DNA of 64,000 bases from Aphrophora alni (lineage: Eukaryota > Arthropoda > Insecta > Hemiptera > Aphrophoridae), in the NCBI GenBank assembly GCA_963513935.1, contig OY740765.1:149817830-149881829 (forward strand). Reading direction: 5' to 3'. The notes beneath the pieces are model-generated. The model was not told the DNA's origin. It made no database searches and saw only the letters and a list, made by a program, of their open reading frames with translations. A program made the position numbers and the translations under genes. Every line of letters begins with the position of its first letter. Position 1 is the first letter of the stretch. This document shows positions 46,181 through 57,364 of this stretch, piece by piece.

Positions 46181-46535
46181 GATAGATTTATTTATTGTAT
46201 ATTTTTGTTTTAGTTCTGTATTTATGACTGATTTTGTATATAATTTTGTTACTGACTTGTCGTATACAAATACTACTCATCAGACTAATAAAGAATGACG
46301 TTAATGGTGAAGCACTTATGGGATTTTTTTGTAAATTAATATTATTCCAGTAAAATTAAATGCAAGGCCAAAAATGACCAAACAGCCAACACGACACAGT
46401 GAGTTGAGACTCAATTTAACAACACAGTGTGTTCCCCTCTATCACATATCAAAATGTCTTATTTATTGTATTTCTCACCATATTAACAACATTAAAATTT
46501 ATTATATCTAAGCTTACTTTTATTTCTGTTTGTAG
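46181..46535. other. AFMID intron 3 tail
   Basis: AT-rich, no feature apart from the acceptor tttgtag just before exon 4. Confidence 0.5.
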
Positions 46536-46614
46536 TTACATTGAAGGTGATCATAGAAGAAATCAAAGAGTTGGGGATCTTTGTGTTACAAATGGCTAAA
46601 GAAAATGGCTGCAA
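46536..46614 (+). CDS. AFMID: AFMID exon 4
   Basis: Acceptor tttgtag ends at 46535; donor GTAAGT starts at 46615; enters in phase 1 and leaves in phase 2. It encodes VTLKVIIEEIKELGIFVLQM and AKENGCK, the helix between the beta strand that ends exon 3 and the nucleophile strand (human TLDHMVDQVTRSVAFVQKRY occupies this place). The change from phase 1 to 2 is matched by exon 5, which supports joining them even though the exon is short. Confidence 0.85.
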
Positions 46615-46747
46615 GTAAGTGTCCATTACTCAAACATTGTTATTGAAATCCTTATTTGGTCTTTATACATTTTATTCTCTGACAAGATAGAAAAAGCAAT
46701 TGTGTTCCTTCCCCAACAAGGCTGACCTGGTATCAGGTTTTCTAAAA

Positions 46748-46757
<10 letters not shown>

Positions 46758-46801
<44 letters not shown>
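46758..46801. repeat. (CA)n/(TA)n microsatellite
   Basis: Short CACACACACA (46748-46759) passing into about 40 bp of pure TA. Confidence 0.9.
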
Positions 46802-46803
<2 letters not shown>

Positions 46804-46951
46804 CTTATTCAGTATAGGGTAAGTTTGGTAATCAAAAATATATCTACCTCCATTTTTTGCCTCATCCTTGATGTTTCATGACCTCAGAATATTGAATAAG
46901 TTATTTTTAACATGCCGTTCAACCGTTGTCATTGTCGTCTGTATGTAAGTA

Positions 46952-47998
46952 CAGTAAAAACTCTCTAATCCAGATTAATGTGGCGCCGGTCGATCCGAAT
47001 ATCGAAAAATCCGGATCTCAGGGTGGCTATATTTATATAGTTAAAGTGGTTTTAAACGTAGCAAATTTACATTTTTAGCGCTAAAACGTGTTGCGCTTAC
47101 GATAAATTGTAGCTTTACCACAGTATTCTAAAAATTAACTATGATTTTTCATTTACTGTAATATATAGACGTTACGTTTTAACTGTACTATTATGTAATT
47201 TGCCGTAGTTTGCCGGTACTGTAACCGGTAACAAAAGTACCAAAAACAACAAAAGGTAGGTTAATTAAATAAATATTACAATAGCTATGTTTAAAATTCT
47301 ATTTATTTTAAGCTGAATGAGGCTCAGCATAAAGTACACAAACAACAATTAATTAGGTCTACAGTGTTATATAAAAATATCAAACGAAAAGATTAGAAAA
47401 TAAAACAGTACAATAAATACGTACAGGATTGTACACGTGAAATTTTGATGAACGTACGATAAATGTTAGTTTTCATTACAGTACAGTAATTTGTACTCAC
47501 GTCAGTTTTTATTAAAAAAAGATGTAATGGTAGCTTGCTTGGCTCGTTGAAGACGCTTCTTAGATGTAATATCTCTCCATCTACGAAAAAGAAGGAGATC
47601 GGCCGGTGAGGATTCTTCTTGTTCTTCCACGTAGTTTATCATCTGTTCAAGTGCTTGAAAAGCTTTGAAATGAGTCATGATTTGTTTTTGTTGTTCATCT
47701 TGGACAGGTGCTGGCTCTGTGTTCACCAAGTCAATGATGTCACTGTCAGTAAACTCATGGTCTCCATCTTCCTTCATCCACTCATTCACACCATCACTGT
47801 TTATTTTGTCACAACCGGGAATGTTTCTTAGAATCAGAACCGCACAACTGCCCAGTACCCAGCTCAAAAACATCGTTCACTACTATTCGGCCCGAAAATA
47901 TTATTTTTGTATTTTTATTATTTTTTATACGATGGCATACGACGGCCGGATATCGGAGTTTCCGGATATCAGAGATCCGGATCAGAGAGTGTTTACTG
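46952..47998 (-). mobile_element. pogo/Tigger-type element (copy B), deletion derivative, 1047 bp
   Basis: Tips: CAGTAAAAACTCTCTAATCC at 46952 and, inward from the right, CAGTAAACACTCTCTGATCC ending at 47998, with TA on both sides (46950-46951; 47999-48000). Subterminal TCCGGAT/ATCCGGA words repeat in both ends (47010-47020; 47960-47980). It retains only the C-terminal part of the transposase, on the minus strand, as does copy A at 14989, though the two have different TIR sequences and so belong to different families. Confidence 0.88.
47502..47873 (-). pseudogene. Tigger/jerky-like transposase, C-terminal third
   Basis: A 123-codon frame from ATG 47873 reads, after a short leader of uncertain origin, IPGCDKINSDGVNEWMKEDG, DHEFTDSDIIDLVN, then two helices and the tail KRLQRAKQATITSFFNKN. 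V-x-x-W-(L/M)-x-x-D...-x-x-x-T-D-x-(E/D)-I-(V/I) and a final Q-x-x-I-x-x-(F/Y)-F tail are typical of Tigger-family transposases, whose acidic C-terminal domain follows the DDE core. The core itself is deleted. The frame is open for its full length, which suggests a relatively recent copy or weak constraint; I infer no function. Confidence 0.75.
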
Positions 47999-48429
47999 TA
48001 CTATAGTAACCAAAAATATTTAAACAGTAACATGAACTTGGTATAGGGAACTCTAGTGTAATCATATAAAACCATATTGAAATTGAAAAAAAAAATCTAA
48101 TTTAAAATATTTAAAAGTGTTATTCAACTTATTATTCACTAAATGATATAAAAATTTGCAGATTTCAATTCTTCACGTAATGATAGATCTCCCTACTTAA
48201 CTCATCTCTCTACAATGACAAATAGTAAAGTTATTATCAAAAATATAATTTGAATCCTGATCTCCCAGAGAAAATGTGATATTTGTATAGTTACGAAATC
48301 CAGTAGGGACCAAGTAACTGATATGAGTGTAATGAGTGTAATGAGTAGAGGCCCCTCAACAGCAGGCTTGTCAGAACCAAGATACTGACATAAATGATGT
48401 GAGTGGATAATCTTTAACATACAAGGTTA

Positions 48430-50064
48430 GGCAAAAGTAGGGAGACACCCCATTACCTTTTTAACCCTCTATCGGGCAGATGTTAATTCTCTTCGTTTGT
48501 TTAAAAATTAATAAAAAAATATTATTTTTATACAAAACCTAACTTATATGATATCATTTTTGTCTGAAAGATGCGTAAAATTTATCTATGGAAAAAAAAG
48601 AAAGAAAAAAAAAGTATATGAAACGGTTTTGGAGTAAGTATGTTAGGTGTCAAAAAATGAAGTTAAAATTTTTCAGAAAAACCTGTATCATCCAAAATCA
48701 ATAGCTTACCACCTTTTTTCAAGATATACAAAAGTTTTGTATAATATTTGTAAATATATTTAGGAAAAAAATAATAATTTGTTACATTTTCAAAAAAAAA
48801 AAGTTTTATGAAATAAAGGAAAATGTTTTGCCTAATTTGAAAAAAATCACCAAAAATAGTAATATTATGCAAAACAAATCTACAAATTATTATTTCTTTC
48901 AGAAAGGTGCATAGAATTTAGTTGTGAAATGAAAAAAATTTTAGATCTAAAAAATTTTGAGTTATATGTCAGGAATCAAAAAATCGTCTGGTGGCCGAGG
49001 CAAAAATTGCACAGAAAAGGTAATATACATCATACAAAAATTTGTTTTGAATTTTTTCAAGTATTACTAGAGATTAGTAATATATTTGTGGATAAAAGTT
49101 GCTAAAAAGAAAAATCAATTTATAAAACTTTCATTAGTTAGTATCTCAGAAATCAAAAATTCTTACAAAACCCAAAGGCAAAATGAAAGCTTATATTTAC
49201 ATATATCAGCGTGTAAAAATGAGTTAAAATTCTTGATTTTGTTTAATTTTTATATAATAACAACTATAACAGATAGAAAGATTTGGAAGCACTGATCGAA
49301 AGAGAAAGTCGTGATCTAACAGTGTTATGTTAGATCTGTTTGACAGAAAAATAGATTTGTGAACATCTGAGAAAGAATGGCGTCATTTCTGTTTACAACC
49401 GCACAGTTCAAATCTTTGATATTACACATCAAAATATGCAAACTTTACCAATTTTTGAAATATTATTTATAATGTTTTGTGGTATTTTTTTTTTTGCATG
49501 ATTATGCATCTACGGAACATTAGCTTTCCAGCTCTATTTTATTTAGTGCAGTAGGACGATTCTAAATGGGCGAAATGTTGAATTGCAAAATACGTGTTTT
49601 TGAGTCGATCAAGCGTCATGCATCAACCCAGAACTTATTTTTTGGTTATTACAAACATAAATGTTTATAACGTATGCTCAAATTGCTCTCCCTGGAGGGT
49701 CTGATAATGTGCTAGACCATTGTAAAATGGACTTTATAAACAAAGTTATGATGCCTAGACAGTAATTAATTATTTCTCTCAAGGCTGATGTTATGAAAAT
49801 TTCAACCCGCCGCCATATATTATATGGTTAGATAGAGACCTCTAGTTTTTGCCATTCTTCTTCTTTTATTACGACCTTTGAAAAGAGATGTCACTTGATG
49901 GGGCTTTACATTTAGCTGCCTCAAAAATCCTCCATTTTAGTGGCATGAGCAAAGTTGCTCCATATTCAAAATAATACATTTTTATTAGCTAAAAAAGTGT
50001 CCTGAGTTTGGTTTTAATAGGTTCACCCATTAAAAAGGTAACAGGGTGTCTTCACACTTTTGTC
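48430..50064. mobile_element. Non-autonomous TIR element, 1635 bp
   Basis: Left end GGCAAAAGTAGGGAGACACC (48430) with CCATTACCTTTTTAACCC after it; right end, read inward, GACAAAAGTGTGAAGACACC with CTGTTACCTTTTTAATGGG, ending at 50064. Both are flanked by TA (48428-48429; 50065-50066). TIRs are about 40 bp. Inside are two units of the ~300-bp repeat also found at 16.9-17.9 kb (AAAATAGTAATATTATGC at 48854; GTATGTTAGGTGTC at 48637; GAGTTATATGTCAGGAATC at 48960) and one copy of repeat R (49515-49605). No transposase frame. TA duplication suggests mobilisation by a Tc1/mariner-type enzyme. Confidence 0.75.
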
Positions 50065-50224
50065 TATTGCTCTATATACATCTACGAAGCATTTTAGGGC
50101 CTAGCCAATGTCAAGAAAGTAATGATATAGACAATTTTGAGGTAGAGAAAAATTTTGTTTGAACTTACTCTAATGGGTGAGACTTGTTGGTCTACCAATA
50201 CAATTTAACATTTCCTACAAGGCC

Positions 50225-50330
50225 CAAGACTCTAAGTTTTGGGTATTACATTCAGAGGATCTTCTTATATTAGATTGTATGATGGGACTGATAAAGTATA
50301 ATGGGAGCACCCATCAAGTTGTTTTCATTT
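50225..50330 (+). repeat. Direct repeat with 59620-59715
   Basis: Both contain ATTACATT(C/T)AGAGGATCT, CTTATATTA and GTA(T/G)GATGGG(A/G)CTG, then AT-GGGAG at similar spacing. Non-coding. Confidence 0.65.
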
Positions 50331-50609
50331 GAGGAGCCATGGAGAGTGATCTTCCGTTGAAACGCAAAATGGATCTATTATAGCTGTAAATTTGATTTAA
50401 TTATTATAGCTAAAAAGGAAATTGTATCTCCTTACAAAGAGATTGTTATCTCTGTTACAATTGTATTGTTAAAGGTGGACCTTTAACTTTATTCCACAAT
50501 ACCAAATACTAACAAAAAATAATATTCATTACATACTTTATACGACTTATAAATGAAAAATAAAAAATGTAACTTGCTTTATTACAGACTTAAATTTTTT
50601 CTTTCTTTT

Positions 50610-51065
50610 TGTTTAAAGGTGAAAAAACCCCTAAGTCATCATTGCCTTAAAAACAAAAGAGCATAAACTAAAACCCACTACCTGTCAAATACTATAATGG
50701 TGCCAGAGTGGGAAGAGAACAAGAGTTGGTCAAAAGAGACCTGATAGAAAAGATAAAAGAGACAAAATTATGAAATATGTAGATCAAGCTGCCTCGGGAT
50801 TCCAACACCAGTACTAACTATAAGTGAGTCCTTAAGGGATATTACTGAGTTAGTTTCCCCCTCCCCTTGTTTAAATGTAAAAACTTCTTAGTCAGCATTA
50901 ACTTAAAAAGAACATAAACTACACACTCCTTGCCTTCAAATACTATATATCATGGGGGTCAGAAGAGAACAAGTGTTGGTAAAAAAGAAAAGATGAGAAA
51001 TGTGTAGATCGAGCTACCTCAGGATACCACACCAGTAAGTCAACTCTTGAGGGGTATAGATATTT
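50610..51065 (-). repeat. Second dispersed repeat family, two tandem copies (inverted)
   Basis: Unit 1 about 50615-50860 and unit 2 about 50865-51065, each with GTGAAAAAAC/TGTAAAAAC, CTTAAAAA, CATAAACTA, AAGAGAACAAG(A/T)GTTGGT and AGATC(A/G)AGCT(G/A)CCTC. The reverse complement matches 11795-12020 and 61230-61480. Confidence 0.65.
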
Positions 51066-51069
51066 TCCC

Positions 51070-51780
51070 CTTATATTACTTATGGAAGCGTAGTTCGAGA
51101 ACAGAAGGACCACCTTTGTTAAATTTTATAACCGTTCAAATGTAATCTGTGAGAATCAGCATGCAGTATGAGATTGCAAAACAAACTGTGTTGAATGGGA
51201 AAAAAGGAATTTTTATTTAGTATATACACTAATTTATAATTTTATTGCTATAAATATCTTTTTAGAGTTCAAATACAGTGAAGCCTAGCTGGTTGCATGT
51301 TATCTAGTTGATAGTTTACTCATAAACTAACTGGAAAAATACAGCAATTTTTTTAAATAAGAATGAGTACAGTAAAGCTTAGTAAGTCACCTAGATAGGT
51401 GCTGGTAGCATACCATGAACCGAGAAGAATTGTTTGTAGATATAGTCTACTTCAAGAACAGCATACTTTGATTGTTTACATTTCACTAAATATGCAGTTA
51501 GACCCAGAGTGTGCATACTAATTTTGTCTGAAGGAATTATTTTAGTAGACATGAGTTTATTCAGAGTAATGGAAATTGAAAAATTAATGTTTAAATATTT
51601 TGTGACACCAAGTCATTAAAAACAAAAATAAAATTTATCACAATTTCTCAAAAAATATTTATTCTACTGTAAGGGTTTTTTCCCTAGTTCCCTAGTAACG
51701 CTAAGTGTAATTTTCATCTAACCTCTCTATTATATTGCTTGTTACATGTCTTCATAAGATTACTTTGGGGGTCGAGAATG
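51070..51780. other. AFMID intron 4, AT-rich, nothing recognised
   Basis: No supported feature. Confidence 0.45.
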
Positions 51781-51785
51781 GATGT

Positions 51786-52244
51786 CATGAGTAAACTCCA
51801 GTGTACTCCATCCATGGATATAAGAGACATGTGTTGATAGGTTAATTAGGCTGTAAAAGCATATACCACTTATGGGATCCGTTGTATTCCACCAGAGGAT
51901 ATGAGAGACGGGTATTGCTAGATTAATTAGGTATGAAAGCGTATACTACTTATGGGATCCGGTGTATTCCACTAGAGGATGTGAGAGAAGGGTATTGGTA
52001 GATTAATTAGGTATGAAAGCGTGTACCAATTATGGGATCCGGTGTATTCCATGGGAGGATATGGGAGACAGGTATTGATAGATTAATTAGGGTATGAAAG
52101 AGTATTCAACTTATAGGATCTAGTGTATTCAACCAAAGGATATGAGAAACAGGTATTGGCAGGTTAATCAGGGTATGAAAATGTATACCACTTATAGGAT
52201 CTGGTGCCACCAGAGGATATGAGAGACAGGTATTGACAGATTAT
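51786..52244. repeat. Minisatellite, 80-81 bp unit, about six copies
   Basis: Each unit contains GATTAATTAGG(G)TATGAAAG, an ACTTATGGGATCCGGTGTAT-type word and AGAGGATATGAGAGACAGGT. The TATGGGATC word recurs at 51871, 51951, 52031, 52112 and 52193, giving periods of 80, 80, 81 and 81. Most units carry a BamHI-type GGATCC. The period is not a multiple of three and there is no conserved frame, so this is not a coding repeat. Confidence 0.9.
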
Positions 52245-52869
52245 GATATAAAATAATAAAACTACAGTTGAACTTGAATAATTTGAACGTTTTTAATTCA
52301 ATATTGTGAATAATTCTAATGTTTCTGCCGGTCTCTTGACATTCCTATTAAACACAATATATAAAAATGCTACATAATTCGAATTTTATTTGGATAATTC
52401 GAAGTGAAGTCATGAATTTTTCACATTATAATGACAAATATACACATTTGTACATAAATAATTACACACCATTTAATAACAAGCAGTAAATAAATTTCTA
52501 AAATGTTTACAAGCTTCATTATAAGGGTAGAGGATTAAAAACAGTCACCCAAAACCTTTTCATTGTTTATGCACTGAGCCTACCAGGCATCAGCATTCAG
52601 CTAAGTAGGTCATCACTCCCACCCCACACCCATGCGTACACATAACTGACACTGGTGGCTGGCTCCGGGCCCATAAGTTCAGTTGACAGGCGTATGGTTG
52701 TGTTTGTGTTTTAACTGTGCATCCCTTCTTCTGTAAAATTGTACAATATGATTCTTTTACTGTACACAGTGTTTTAAAATATGCAACTCTCCTTCTATGA
52801 AATTGTATGATTCATTTACTTAGTGTTTTCTCTTTTTTGACATTTAGAGATTTTTGTTTATTGACAATG

Positions 52870-54898
52870 TCTTTGTCCAAACTGTTCAGGGTGACATACA
52901 AAATTTTAACTTTTGTTGAGAAGGCAGCAGTCATTCGTGAGGTGGAGAAAAGATTTAAAATGATATCAGATATTGCGAAAGATTTTGGGATTCCTTCGAA
53001 CACTTTATCTACCTATCTTAAATACAAGGACAAAATCTTGAGTTACGTAACAAACAGTGATAGACATAGGAAAAGAGCTAAGGGACCAGAAAACCCTGAT
53101 GTTGATTCCTGTGTTTTGAAATGGTTCAAGCAGGCGCAGGAAAAAAGATTCCTCTTAGCGGTCCTCTTATTACAGCTAAAGCTGAATAATTCTCTGCCAG
53201 TTTCTTTGGAAAGACAAATTTAAGGCTAACACCGGCTGGCTTAATGGATTTTTAAAAACTGGAATAATATTTATTTTAAAACTGTTTCTGGAGAAAGTGG
53301 AAGTGTAGACCAGCAAGCAGCAAGTGCCTAGAAAAATAATTTAGTTGAGTGGATACAAGACCGAAATGAAAAGATATTTTAACCCTTTAAGTGTTTTATT
53401 ATTTTTTGCCTAAATCAACCCAAAAATGCCTATTTTTTTTTATTTGATTATTTTAATGTTTGTTAACTTGGAAGTTAAAAAATAGGCATTAAAAGAAAAT
53501 ATAAGCAACATCAAAAGTATAAATGTCATGTTTAATATAATTTAAAAATTTTCTGCAAATACATTAAAAACACATTTACCTAACAATTAAAAAAAAAGTA
53601 AAATGTAATAAAAACATTGTTAAAAATAAAAGTACACACAATAAAGATTGTTTACAGTTTCTTACTAATGTTTAGTAATTTTTTTGGGTGTGATATATTT
53701 TAAAACATGGAGCAGCACACAGCCCAACATCATATTCGCTGCACTGGTATCACGACTCCTTGCGGACATATCGCGACTCCTTGTAAATATGATGTTCACG
53801 GCGGATCCAAAGAGAACAAAAATAAAGCGGTAGTTTTATAAGTTATGCTCTAGAGAGCATGCCAACACTATCTAGCGGCAATACTAGCAACTACAACGTA
53901 ATATTACGACAGAGAACGAAATAGAATAGGGCAAGTTAAGAGCGTCGGCTTTAGCCGACAGCGGCCCTTTTTATCGATATTTGTAGCGTCGGCTTAAACC
54001 GACATAAACACTTAAGGGGTTAAACTTAGATGAGATGAGCCTGTTTTACAAATGCACGCCAGACAAAACACTCACTTTCAAAAATGAATGTTGTGGTAGA
54101 GGAAAGCTTAGTAAAGAATGTGTCACACTCTTGGTGGAAGCCAATATGGATGGTTCTGAAAAGCTTCCTCTTTTAATGATTGGCAAATCAGCCAATCCAA
54201 GATGTTTTTAAAATGTCAAATCAAAGCCTGGAAGCCAACAGGAATGGTTGAATGACATGTGATCTCTTTGAGAAATGGCTGTTAAAATTGGACAAAACAT
54301 TTCGCATATAAAATCGTACAATTTTATTGTTTATTGACAATTGCACAGCCCATAACAGCATACCACAGCTAGAAAATGTAAAAGTAATATTTTTTTCCCA
54401 TCTAACATGACTTCCAAAGTACAACCTATGGATCAAGGAGTTATAAAAAATCTAAAACACTTCTACAGACGTCTCATAGTTCAGAACCTTCTGTTAAGAG
54501 ATTTTCTTGACAAAAATGAAAAACTAAAAATTAACGTCCTGCAAGTAGCTCGACTGTGTAGCAGTGCATGGGATCAAGTGACACCAAACACTATTGCCCA
54601 TTGCTTTAAAAAGGCCAGCTTTCATCAAGTCGCACTTGAAGGTCTTCAAGAAAATGAGGAGATTGTTCATACTGCTGAAAACTGGGAAGAGGTTATTGGT
54701 GAAACTGATGTTTCCTATGCAGATTTTGTGCAAATGGATGATGACTTGGCCGTTAGTGGGGAGTTAACAAATACAGACATTTTGGCCGAAGTCATAAACA
54801 CTCAAGCTGCTACGTCCCTATCTTCAGATGAAGAAGATGAATTTCCCAAAAAACCAGTGCCTTCGATCTGCAAAGCCATGGAACACATTAAGGAATAA
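52870..54898 (+). pseudogene. Tigger-like transposase, broken
   Basis: N-terminal part from ATG 52868 (MSLSKLFRVTYKILTFVEKA): AVIREVEKRFKMISDIAKDF and GIPSNTLSTYLKYKDKIL form the CENP-B-type helix-turn-helix; stop at 53221-53223, with a CENPB-type second HTH remnant (VDSCVLKWFKQAQEK). Middle part after the MITE, in shifted frames: NLDEMSLFYKC (first catalytic Asp of DDE) and KLPLLMIGKSANPRCF. C-terminal part 54407-54898 is open: SKVQPMDQGVIKNLKHFYRR, with the Asp-Gln-Gly motif that follows the family's second catalytic region, and an acidic tail. Parts of the catalytic core between 54200 and 54400 remain only in broken frames (FIDNCTAHN-like text around 54325-54355). Confidence 0.8.
53383..54019. 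mobile_element. piggyBac-type MITE, 637 bp, inside Tigger copy C
   Basis: Left end TTAA then CCCTTTAAGTGTTTTATT; right end, read inward, TTAA then CCCCTTAAGTGTTTATG. TTAA duplications are at 53379-53382 and 54020-54023. CCC at the tip and TTAA target are hallmarks of piggyBac elements. There is no transposase frame. Near the right end AGCGTCGGCTTTAGCCGAC and AGCGTCGGCTTAAACCGAC form two short hairpins. It interrupts the Tigger coding sequence just before the NLDEMS motif. Confidence 0.88.
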
Positions 54899-55018
54899 GG
54901 TGTTTTGTTGAAGGTCGACAAAATGTGAGCGAAACTATTTTTCAATCACTTAATATACTTGAGGAATTTTGTTTGAGTGAGAAAATTAATTCAAAAAACA
55001 AACAGAAATATCAATTTT

Positions 55019-55345
55019 TTTTTTTTTTTTTTTTTTCATTACCGGTACTGTTGTTCTTGGTGGAATTTCATGTTTAAAGATAATAAAACACAATTTTTTT
55101 ATTTTGTAATATCCACTTTTTATTAGTCTAGCCGACCAATGGTTTTGCCTGCTAAGGCATTGACGAGGCTGTATTACAGACTGAAGGAAAAAGAAACAAA
55201 CAGAAAACCTTAAAACTAGAGGGTGGGAGTTAGGATACAATGAATAGAAGGTTGGGGAAATACCCGGCCTGGGCAATGACCATTGGAACAATACATAGCT
55301 AATGGGAAAACCAGTTGATTGTTCTAAGTACAAATAACTTTTAAA
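55019..55345 (-). mobile_element. Poly(A)-tailed retroposon fragment
   Basis: On the minus strand the sequence ends in a run of about 20 A (the T-run at 55015-55036). Upstream of the tail are AATAAA-like words and the segment AGCCTCGTCAATGCCTTAGC, TCGGCTAGAC also found at 13131-13205. An A-tail plus a repeated 3' segment indicates reverse transcription from a polyadenylated RNA. No coding frame was identified, and target duplications were not visible. Confidence 0.5.
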
Positions 55346-56637
55346 GGTTTTACTAATGGAGAGTTATACAAATCTAACTGGTCATTTAAAACTAAATTAG
55401 GATTACAGTATCTTATTCTTTTAATTTCTAAGCTTTCCAAAGCATTCAATTTCCTACCTTTATTATCAAAATGTAATATTTTAAAATCTACACTCGAATT
55501 AAAATCAGACACTTGATGTATTAAGTTTCAAGCCTGCCTACTCGTACTTTAAAAATGAAATAGAAACCTGGAATAGTCATGTCGTATTTATCTAGTAATT
55601 TTCCTGGATAGTTTAGAAAAACTCTGATATGGGAAACATGGTCAAAGATATCGGGATATATTTTTGTTTTGTTATTTTCTGATTAAAATTCGGGTTTTTG
55701 GATAGGAATCAAATGTTGGTCTAGTGTTGCTCGTAGTTGTTGCTAGGTGTCGTGGTAATTCATTCATTTGGATTCTGCATATGTAAAAGGAATAACCTGT
55801 ATTTCGATAATTTTATTTTTGTAGGTTAGAAGAAAATTATGAAATGTTGCATTTTCACGCTAGAAAAACCAAAAACTTTTCTTTTTTTCTTTATTACAAA
55901 TATTTATACAAATTACTATATTTTTTATGAGAGGTAACATAGACCTAAAAAAACATAGATTGATATACCTTATCAATTAAAAAAAAGAGAAAAATTTATA
56001 TATTTAAATCAAGCCTAAACTTGTCTCGCTTGTGACAAAACTTGTTCTTACTGTAAATTGAAATCAGTTTTTAATGATCAAGATCGAGGTGGATTTTCAT
56101 TTTTTACCAATTATTCATGTATCATAATTTTCATTTACTTACTGTTTAGTAGTTTTTTTTTTGCTCATTAGTTTACGAATTCAGGTAATATTTTATCAAA
56201 ATTGGTAGAATTATATTGACAGTGAGTCTGTTCAAGAATAGGACCGCCACTCATAAACAATTTTCTATTCATATAAATAGAACAGACAGAACCTCTGACC
56301 CCTGCAGAACAGTTGTAATGTTGTTGTATTAAGGACAATATTTTACCATAAAGAATATGGAACAAGTAGAGATTTATTAGATTCCTACTTATGTAAATTC
56401 ATGTGGCGATGTAGGAACAAAGATGAAGATCTGTTTGACACCGTCTGGAAGGACATTAATTTATATTGGGCTCCAGAACAATAAAGTGTGTATTCATTTG
56501 TTATGCACAAAGTTGGTTAGGTTAAGAAACCTTCTAGGTATCATTATTTGAGTGGCGATCCTCTTCTTCAACACACCCTTGACGGTTTTTGTTTTTAATT
56601 AATAACTCCGAACCATTATATTTGTGGAGGTGGTAAC
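55346..56637. other. AFMID intron 4, AT-rich, nothing recognised
   Basis: Minus-strand frames at 55324-55512 and 56168-56365 have no supporting motif. Confidence 0.4.
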
Positions 56638-57188
56638 TGTTGGGTATTAGGGATAGATTTAGTTGAGAATATAGGCTAAGTTCTTTCTAAGAAGCCAGAG
56701 TAACGACAATTAATTATTGTGACAGACTTGAAAAAATGATGAAATTTCTTACCTTGCAAGTGTGGCGGACGTCATTGAGGTGACAATAGGATATAAACAC
56801 TGAAATGGTGGGACAGAGGGATTAATTGATCAAGTGGACGACTGAAGGAGTTTTGGACAATAGCCAGACATACTTGGCGAGGAATAGTCACCAAGTATTG
56901 AGGTTCGAGAATATATGAGAGTTGCAGGAAGAGTGAGCAAACTTTGTATACAAAGGAGCTTGTAATTATTCAGAGTCAAATAATTATAATCATTAATGTA
57001 GAATCAAGTCTATCAGTTGCAATAGTTGGATTCTTAGTAATTAAGAAGATTAAAATATTTGTAATTAGTATATAAAAGAACTAAGAGAAATAGTTAAGTT
57101 ATATTAAATAATAAAGAACCATTAATTTGATAACTGATTTAATTAGTTTAAAGTTAAAGAACCCAGGCGTGAAGCTTGATTCCTAACA
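56638..57188 (+). mobile_element. Solo-LTR-like block
   Basis: Starts TGTTGGGTATTAGGG and ends AAAGAACCCAGGCGTGAAGC, ATTCCTAACA, giving TGTTGG/CCTAACA ends. A related block at about 59090-59618 shares CATACTTGGCGAG and the end AAAGAACCCAGGC...TTCTTAACAAAAC in the same orientation. No primer-binding site or gag follows, and no clear target duplication was found. Confidence 0.45.
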
Positions 57189-57364
57189 AAACTCATAATA
57201 TATATTCTTGGCCCTTAAAGGCTACATCAAGTAAAATTTTACCTAAATTGTTGAAACCAATTTTCAAATAAATATAATGTGTTTTTTTCTTCTTTTGACA
57301 GCTACCTTCAAATATTGAGTTAACAAAGAAATGGAGAAAAAAAAAACACATTGAGGTTTGACAA

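Larger units (their letters stand above)
52265..54960 (+). mobile_element. pogo/Tigger-like element (copy C), interrupted by a MITE
   Basis: After TA (52263-52264) the tip is CAGTTGAACTTGAATAATTT, very close to the CAGTTGAACCTC...AAT-CGAAC tip typical of Tigger elements. The matching right tip was not found, so the right boundary is approximate. N-terminal and C-terminal transposase parts are present in the same orientation. A 637-bp piggyBac-type MITE sits in the middle. Confidence 0.65.

Noticed and set aside
47619..48006. Plus-strand frames of 70 and 109 codons
   Set aside because: Antisense shadows of the Tigger C-terminal frame at 47502-47873.
51786..52244. Regular repeats considered as a CRISPR array
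   Set aside because: The 80-bp units are contiguous with no unique spacers and lie in an animal intron; it is a minisatellite.
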